64,000 nt of DNA from Edaphochlamys debaryana (taxonomy: Eukaryota; Chlorophyta; Chlorophyceae; Chlamydomonadales): positions 186,001-250,000 of the forward strand of contig JAEHOE010000047.1 in assembly GCA_016858145.1 (NCBI GenBank). Direction: 5' to 3'. Under the pieces are notes generated by a model. The model was not told where the DNA came from, made no database searches, and was given only the letters and a program-made list of their open reading frames with translations. Position 1 is the first letter of the stretch; each line of letters starts with the position of its first letter. Shown here in pieces: positions 9,911-18,900 of the stretch. Position numbers and translations under genes: made by a program.

Positions 9911-12900
9911 TCACGCATCGGGCATGAACCGGGGATCCTGCGCCCGCGGAGTGGTCACGACGGACCGGTTCCGTCCCATGACGGCCGATCCCCGCCGCGA
10001 CGGCGACCCAGAGGCTGTGAAGCTCGGCTCTCCATGCAACAGCTCGGCCGTTGGCGGTTGATCTAGGGACTGCATGGACGCAACAGATCGCACCGACAGG
10101 AACCCGCTGCCGCCCGTGCTGCCGCGCCTGCCGCCGCCGCCACCACTTCCGCCGCCACCCGGCGGGCCGCCGCCGCCGCTGCTGAGGGCGTTGCGGGCGA
10201 GGCGGTGCAGCGCGGCCGTGCCGCCGCCGGCGGCGGCGGCGGCTCCGAAGTAGGGACTGTCGCAGCGGGGGCTGTAGGCGGGGGAGCCGCCGCTGCGGGC
10301 GGTTCGGAAGCTGTCGAGGCCGTCAGAGAGGTCCGCCAGGGCCCGAGGCGAGTCGCGCACTGAGTCATGTTGCGGCGGCGAAGTCCGCAGCGCCCGCAGT
10401 GCTGCGGCCGCCGCTGCGCTGGTGGCTATGGGTGGCAGCTTCCCCACTGTGGACCCAATTCGTGGTGTCGCGCCGCCGGTCGCAGACCCTGCCCCGCTGG
10501 CAATGAGCCTGTCGTCGCTCCCTGGAGAGCCCCGTGCCTCGCCGGTGGGCTTGGGCCAGCCGCCCCTCGCGCCAGCAGCTGGATCCAGGCCGACAGATAC
10601 GCCGGTTCCAGATCCAGATCCAGAAGATGGAGCCACCTGGGCGCCGCGCTTGACGTGGCGAGCCACGAGTATCGTCATGAGCGCGACGATCAGGATGATT
10701 GCGACGCCGCCGCTCGCCACCCCCGCCACCAACACAATTGGGAAGGGCTTGCCTCCATGTGCCCCAGTACCGGCGTCACCCGCTGGAGGCGGCGGCGCGA
10801 GGAGGGGCAGTGCAGCCTGCTCCAGACCCAAGAGTATGCCGCTGCCTTGTGTGCTGGCAGCGGAGGAGATGGCGTACGCTGACTTGAAGTCGGCGGGGAG
10901 GGCGGCCAGGGGGTTGGACAGAAAGGCTGCGGTCGTGGAGTCGGGCGTGTCGCTGCCGCTGCCGCTGCCGCTGCCGCTGCCACTGCCGCTGCCGCTGCCG
11001 CTGCCGCTGCCGCTGCCGCTGCGGGTGGAGGGCAGGGCCACCTCGGCCGCTGCCTCCACGTCACCGCTTGGCGTCACCGAGACAGAGGTGATGCTCACGG
11101 CGTCCGGGGAGACCTTCGATAGAAGGGCAAACAAGAAAAGGCGGCAAGCGAGGTCAATGACCATATAACGACCAATTGGTCCCCCAAATGTTCCCCGCGG
11201 TCTGCCGCGGTCCCATCTGTGTTGCGCAGCATGTTGCTGTTTGCCCCGACCCGCGTCTCATCAACCTCCGCCCCTCCCACCTGCAAGCTCAGCGCCAGCG
11301 CTGCCCTCAGCGCCGCCTCAAACGCCGCAGCGCCCGACTGGGAGGCTAGGGGCGCGGGGTCCATCCCCAGGGCTAAGCTCAGCTGCAACCGCCCGAGGCT
11401 GGAAGCAGCCAGACTCGAGGCGGGCGACGGAGGGATGGGCAGCGGCTCCAAGGACGTGGCTTGGAGTGGGGGCGGCGGGGAGGCGAGCGCGGCCAATAGG
11501 GCGGCGGCGCCGGATGGGGAGGTGGAGAAGAGGCTGGGCGGTGGGGACGTGGGGTGCGGGAGGGCGGGGGTGGTGGCTGGGAGGGGGAGAAGCACTGGGG
11601 GCGAGAGCGGGGAGTGGAGGGGAGGCGGGGCGAAGCGTGGGGGCGAGGGGCGAGGGGGAGAGGGCAAGGGGGGTGGTGGGGGAGAGGGCCTGGGGGATGG
11701 TGGAGGGGGCGGAGAGGGTGGAGGCGGGGATGGCTTGGAGGGTGGGTGCGGGGACGGGGGACGCGGGGACGGTGGGGGCGGGGCCGGAGGTGGGGGGCGT
11801 GGGGGCTTCGGGAGGGGGGGCCAAGGCGAGGGCGGAGGAGGGCGGGGTGGTGGGGGTGAGGGTGGTGGGGGTGACGGTGGCGGTGGGGACGGCGGCGGTG
11901 GCGAAGGAGGGGGTGGGGGCGGGGGCGGCGGCGACGGGGGAGGTGGCGACGGTGGCGGTGGCGAAGGGGGAGGTGGGGACGGTGGCGGTGGCGAAGGGGG
12001 AGGTGGGGACGGTGGCGGTGGCGAAGGGGGAGGTGGGGACGGTGGCAGTGGCGAAGGGGGAGGTGGGGACGGTGGAGGAGGAGACTGGGGAGGCGGGGAT
12101 GGGGGACGCGGGGACGGGGGAGGCGGGGACGGGGGAGGCGGCGACGGAGGAGGCGGGGACGGGGGAGGCGGCGACGGAGGAGGCGGGGACGGGGGAGGCG
12201 GGGACGGCGGCGGTGGCGGGCTAGGAGCTGGTGGGGAGGGCGAGGGCGGGCGTGGCGAGGACGGCACTGGAGACGGCGGCCGGGGCGACGGCGGGGAGGG
12301 CGGTGGCGGCGCTGGAGGGCTCAGCGAGGGAGGGGAGGCGGCGGGGGGTGGTGCCGGAGGGCTTGGCGGCGCCGGAGGCGGCGCAGGCGGCGCGGGGGGA
12401 GCGGGGGGCGACGGCGGAGCGGGCGGCGGCGCAGGAGGGGACGGCGGGGAGGGCGGGTCGCGAAGCATGATCGCCTGTGCCGCGTCGTCTTCGTCGCAGG
12501 GTGCCGTCAGCAGGCTGCCCCCCGCCCCCGAGCCGCCCGTGTATCGGAGGCACAGGCGGTCGGATGCGGTCGAGCCCATGGCCCCACTGGGGACCAGCAG
12601 GTAGCGGGAACTACGGGGTGTGGGGGGGTGCGGGGGAGGCGGCAGCAATGAGATCACCGGGGCCGTGTGTAGGGGTGAAGGGACCCTTGGTTGACTCTTG
12701 CTTGTGAGGCTTCACTAGGGCCAAGAAGACAAGGCTGAGATACGAAGCCCCCCCAACGATACGACCCCGCTCACCCCCCCAGGTGCGGGTGCCGGAACAC
12801 GCCAAAGCGCTGGGAGGCGGCGGCCGCGTCGCAGGGAGCCAGAGAGGCCGCAGCCCCCGCCTGGGTTCCCGCCACACTCAGGCAGCGGCCGCCGAAGCGG

Positions 12901-15900
12901 AACCCGGTCCAGGAGCCGCCGCCGGGGGCGCCTGGGAGGGAGGAGAAAGGGGCCGAGGTCACACGGCAGAGGGCGCACGGCTAGGATGCGTGGCAAGACG
13001 GAAGAGGGCAGAGTCGGGCAGACCCGTCGAGCGCCCACGAATGGACTCCAGAGAACGATGCACGCACCGCTTTGGGAGCTCGTTTGGACCAGTGTGTCGG
13101 GGCCAAGCACGCAGCCCCCCGGTGTGGCTGCCAGGGCGCCGCCCGCGTCTGGGGCTGCGCACACGCCCGGCGCCACCTCCAGAAAGAATGCGGACTTCTG
13201 CGGACACCAGGAAGATAGCAGGATGGCAGAAAGGCGAAAAGCGTGAGCAGGGTACAGCTCTGACAGAGTAAAGCCGCCAAGCCGGCCTTGCTAGCCCGGC
13301 CTCACAAGGGACACGCACGAACCTTGGCCAAGTGCGGAGACCCCCCCGGTGCCGTCGCCACACCAACTGCCCATGTGCACATGCGCATGCCTCCCGCCCC
13401 GCCCCTCACCGTCAGGCCCTGCGGCCGCACGTAGGCCGGGTTGAGGGGGCTCCGCAGCGTTCCCGTGAAGTGCCCCGCCACCGCCAGGGCCCAGCGCTGG
13501 GGCAGGGCCGTATCGCTCGGGCCCGTGCCCGTGGCTGTGAGCAGGGCGTGGTTGACGGCGGCTCCAAACACCACCAAGCTCACGTTGTCGCCCGCCCGCA
13601 GACCCCGCAGCTCTGCACGCTCCACGTTGTTCACAGAGTCTGGGCAGGGGCAGGGCCAAGGATGGGAGGACGGGAGTGAACGATTGGTTCACACTAAGAA
13701 AGGGTCAAGAGGTAAGACACGGTAGGTCCACGAGGTAAGAGGTAAGTCCTCAACAGCCAGCGCAGGGTGTCAGGGTTAGCCGTGGAGGCGGGATGGAAAG
13801 CAAGCCCGGGCACACATAGAAAGTTCAGGGCAATGGGCGAGACAGCAAAGCTTAAGGAGGGTAAACGAGGCAAGGCCCAAACGGCCTGGGCGGTGTGTCA
13901 AGGCTGCATGGCCCTTCCCACCTCTGCGCGTCTGCTGATACGGCGCTGAGTCGGGCTGGTTAACCAGATACCCCAAGTCAAGGTCGTTCACCAGAGCCCG
14001 ATCAGCCATCAGCGCGCCTGCGGGCGGTTCAAAGGAGTTGAGAAAAGGTCACAGGGGTTCTAACCTGTGGCCTGACCACAGTGCACTCGCTCCTCACCTG
14101 GGAAGTCGTGCCACACGAGGGCGGCGATGATGGACCTGCGGAATAGGAAGGGAATACAAAGGGCGGGGGTTACAGAATCAAGCTCACTTCCCAGTCAGCC
14201 CCTCCGCCCTGCAAGGCCCTCACCCCGTCCCCGTGGCTCGGAGGCCCTTGATCACGATCCGGTCCCCGGTGCTGATGTTGCCCCAGTCGACCACTTGGAG
14301 CGAGAAGTTGGCGGGGGTGAGGCCGGGCAGGGGGAGAGCGCCGGACAGGTCGAGACGGCCCCAGCCCTGGGGAAGGCGGACCAGAGGCAAGGCATGAGGT
14401 CATGACGCGCAGATAGCTGGGAGGTGCACACTAGATGGCGTCTCATCTCCCGAAGCCTCCCTGCTCCATACATCCCCCTCTCACCTGGTATCCATCGGGC
14501 GATGGCCCCATGATAATGCCGGGTCCACGAGCAAAGCCGCCCTGCGGCACGGCATGCACATGGATGCAGGCGTCAGCCCCTTTTGCGGGTTAATGTGCAA
14601 ACATCAGTCCCGCTGGTAGACAGGTGGACAGGTGGATTCGAGCCGTGTTGCTCACCTCTAGGGACTTGGCCCCCGCAATGACAGCAGCCTGGGAGGGGGA
14701 GGGCGGGGGCATCAGTGCACCAGGTGAGGGAAGGCGAGCGGTGCACGCATACGGCCCGCACGAGGTGCACGGGACTCAGCCCAAGCAACGCAGCTCCGAC
14801 CCCCGCCGACCCCTGCCCCCCCTCCCTCGCCTTGAGCAGCATGCCCGAGGGCGTGAAGGGCGCAGAGCGAGTGGAGTTCGGCGCACCCGTGGGGTAGTAC
14901 CCGTCCCTGGGGGCGGGGGGCGCATCGGGAGCAAGAGCGATGTGAATCCATGCGGCGGCCGGGCAGCGCAACTTAGCACCACCGACTTAGCACCGACTTA
15001 GCACCGACTTAGCACCAACTTAGCACCGACTTAGCACCGACGTAGCACCGACTTAGCACCGACTTAGCACCGACTTAGCACCAACTTAGCACCGGCCGGC
15101 TATTCACCGCGCCTACGACCCCCTGGCTCTATCCGGGTGCTCGTGTACCAGCCTAGCCCGCGCCTTCCGATGTCGCCGTACCGCCGCCCCACGGCCTTAC
15201 GTGAAGTACTGCCGCATCAGCGCCACGTGGCCCCCCGTGAGGGGAGTGGCCATGGACGTGCCCTGGGGAGGGGGAGGGAGGTTGGGGGAGGGGGGCAGCT
15301 CAAAACAACCGTGTAGTGTGCTCACCCGGTGTTGGGCCTTCAGCTCACATACCCCCATACCCCACACCCCGAACGCACCGACATTCCCACGGTTGCGTTT
15401 GAGCACGTGCGACCTGGGGTGTACAGGAAGCAGAAGCAGTACGGAAGGGGGTCAGTCAATCAAAAGTCAATAGAGAAGCCTCAGCCCCGCTCTCCAGCTG
15501 CACTCGAGGTCAGCGGTACGGCAGGCAAGCCTGGGACCGGTACTGATGTTGACCCCCGCCCAAACCCGTCAGCAGCAACCCCCATCTCACGCCCCCAGCC
15601 TGCGGTCACGGCCCACTCACTGTCTGCCCAGTAGTCCACCTGGGCGCCGGCCGCTGCGCTCCGCACCACCTGGCCCGGGGCCACCACGTCCGGCTTGGTG
15701 CGGCCGTCCTGGGGTGGGGGGTGGGGGGTGGGGGGTGGGGGGTGGGGGGTGGGGGGGTGAGGGGTGCGAAGGAAGGGGAGAGGCGGGGAGGGAAGGTAAT
15801 CGAGCAGCAGCACAGCACAGCGGGCGTAGGTGAGGGAGCGGGGCTCCGTTCAGGCGCCCGTCCCAGGATGGGCGGAGGGAAGCAGGGAGGGGAGGGGCGG

Positions 15901-18900
15901 GGCGGGAGCTACAGCATAGCGGCAGCGTTCGCGGGCTGAGGGGGCGGGGTTGCGTTTCGTCACCCGTCGTGACGGAGGGAGCAGGGTTTCGCTCTCGCCT
16001 GCCGCCGAGCCGCCGCAGCCAGATGCTCTTGCGGCACGTCGCCATCCCCGTAGCTCGCACCTGTGTAGGTCCGTAACTAGAGAACACCGCGATCGAGTCC
16101 TCTCCGCCCAGCCCCAGCGCCTCGTCCCGCCCCGCCTCCAGGCGCGCATCGGTGGCGCCCGGGTCGCGCAGCACGGACAGCATCCACAGCGCCTGGGCCT
16201 GGAGGGAGGGAAGGGGGGAGGGAGAGAGCAGGGTCAGAAGAGCGCCGGAAAGCGATGACGCGACACTGGCAGCCGTGGGAGACACAGTACGACATCTCAC
16301 CCGCGTGATCCGGCCGTACACGAGGCTCATGGGTCCGAAATCCAGATCCGCCTGCTCGTCCGCGAAGGTGCCATCGGGGCCGTAGAAGAGCACCGCCGTG
16401 GCGTTGGATCCAGAAGCCCGACTTGCCTGGGGGGGCGGAGAGGGGCAGAGAGGGGCAGAGGGTTTGGGTAGGTAAAACATGCTGTGCTAATCCTTGCAGG
16501 CCTCTTCTGCTTGCGCGCCGACTCGAAGAGGCCCGCCCGCGGCTACCCCTGCACCCAAGCCCTTCACGCTCCCTCCCACACACCTTGGTGAGAGTGGAGC
16601 AGGCGGTGTTGGCCTCGTCGATCAGCAGCGCCGCGCCCGAGTAGCTGGGTCCCGTGTAGCGGATGCAAGGGTTGGGCACGGAGACGAGGCGTAGCTGGGG
16701 GACGGACGGCGGGAAGCGGAAAGCAATTGGTGTTGGTTGCTTTAGTCAATCGACAACGGACACCATTGGGCACAACACCAATAGTGCCGATGGTGCAGTG
16801 CAGGTGGGCGGGTGGTCTTTCACCAGCAGCCCCTGATCCGCACGGCGGCAAAACACACCGTCCCCGCCTGCCACCCGCTTTCCCCTCCGCCCCCCGCCCC
16901 CCTCACCGGCTGGCTGGCAGCCCTGAACCAATCGCTCATGTCGAAGTTGCTGCTGGCGGCCGGCCACACCTGGGGGTGTATTATGGGGGGGATGATTTTC
17001 GGTCGGAATGTATTGGTGGGGCAATGTGGGGCATTGTGGGGCGCAGCATACAGCAGGCGAGGAGAGGGAAGGGGAGGAGTAAGAAACTCGGGTGCTGGTC
17101 GGGTGCTGGTCGGACACGGTTGGAGCCGGTATTGGGGCGAAGTCGCGCGCGGAAAGTCAGACAAAGACAGCCAGGGCGCTTGCGGAACGGGCGCTGCCGC
17201 CGTAGCCTTTGTGGCACACCGCTCCTGCTCCTGCTCTCTCACCGTCACAGAGCGGCTGGTTCCCGCCGCATCCGTGTGCTTGAACCACAGGTCGAAGGAC
17301 CCCTCGTCGGGAGGCGCCGGGGAGCCCCGGGGGCGGTTGAGGCTGGCGCCCACGGTCAGGCCGTTCTGGGGGGGTGGGGGGTGGGGGGTGGGGCAGGGGC
17401 CGGGCGGAGTGAGTGGGCAGTGGGGAGGAGTGAGTGTGGCGGGGCCTGCGGCCAGAGCTTCTGGCACGTGTGATCTCACGAGGGCCCGGGCCGAGGCGGG
17501 TGTGCGGCCGCACCCCACACACCCCACACCCGGGTCACCTTGCTGGTGGAGGGGGTATTGAGGGTGACCATCATGGAATTGCCACCTGGGGAGGGTTTTT
17601 TTGACGCCGGGGAACAAGCCGTAACGGCCTGGCTCTTCCACGCCCGCTCGAGCACCAAGCACCGAACGCTCTTGTGCGCACCGCTCCCCCACGGCCACGC
17701 TTTGTCCCAGCCCGCCAACCCGCTGCACCCTCACCCAGCACCACCACTGCCCCACCACTGCCCCCCCTCCCCGCGTCCCCCTGCAACCCCCCGTCCCACC
17801 GTCGTTCCCCGCCGCCAGCATGGACAGCCAGCCCGGGTTGCGCCAGGCGAAGCGGTCAAACTCCGCCGCCCGGAAGTCGTACACGGCGGAGGCGGCGCCG
17901 CCCCAGGCCCAGCTCTCGGAGCTGATCCAGGCACCCACCTGGAGGGGCGGCGGGGTTGGGGGCGGTGGGGTTGGGGGCGGTGGGGTTGGGGGTTGGGGGT
18001 TAGGGTTGGGGGTTGGGGGTTGGGGGTGAAAGGGTGCGGGAAGGTAGGAGAGACGGACAACTGGACGGATGCAGCATGTGAAGGAGGCCTTCTGTGGGGC
18101 CTAGTTCGGGGCCAGCCGGCAGCGGTGGACCGGCCGCACCTCTGTGTGGAAGGGCAGCAGGTTTCGCTCCACTGAGGGCGGGATGTCGAGCCACGCCTGC
18201 CCTGGCGGCGCCAGGTCGTACTGGGGGCAGCACGGTACGGCACAGTACGGCACGTGTACGGCAGATGCGCAACATTTCGTATTACGGGAATGCACCCGGG
18301 GCCCAGTCTTTGCGAGCTACTCACGAAGCTTAGGCGCGCCAGGGGCGCCGACCCAGTGCCCGGGCCGTCGACCCATCCGCCCGTTCCGTCCAGGGCGGCG
18401 CCGGCCAAACTGCCAGACGTGTGCGTCCCATGGCCCTGGGGGGCGAGGGTGATTTCCGTTTCCGTCGGTATGAATTGAACAGGAAGAAGTACGTGATACC
18501 AGCTGCAGGCCTAACGCGCAAGCGGAAGTTAGGGCAGGCCGCCACACACACCCGAGCCCAGCCCGGCTGGGACCCTCAGCCCCTCCCTCCGCGAGCCCCA
18601 CCGCTCGCTGATCGGCCCAGTACTTGTAGCCTGCAGCAAGGCACGGAGAGCTTTGGCTGTCAGTGAAGAGTCCCACCGCCCAAGGTTGCGAAGGTGAAGC
18701 GCAGTCGCTCCCAGGTGGATGACACACGGACCCGGTGCGCCAAGTGCTGGTCGGGGATTGCCTGTGCCTACTGCTTAAGTGCCTAGTCAGACTGCTTCGC
18801 CCAGCCAGGGCCGGCTGTAGCAGGTAGCAGCAGCAGCCGCAGGCGTCCTCACTCACCTCCGCCTGCATGGGAAAGGGGAAGCGTGGGGCCAGGACGTCAG

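Noticed and set aside
11219..12604. Long plus-strand frame of Gly-rich repeats
   Set aside because: It is the exact antisense of the Ser/Pro-rich exon of the minus-strand subtilase. GGDGGGG-type repeats follow automatically from PPSPP codons, and there is no start context, signal or splice support.
18000..18016. Telomere-like ttaggg sequence
   Set aside because: A single unit within an irregular G-rich intronic repeat; too short to suggest an internal telomere or a chromosome end.
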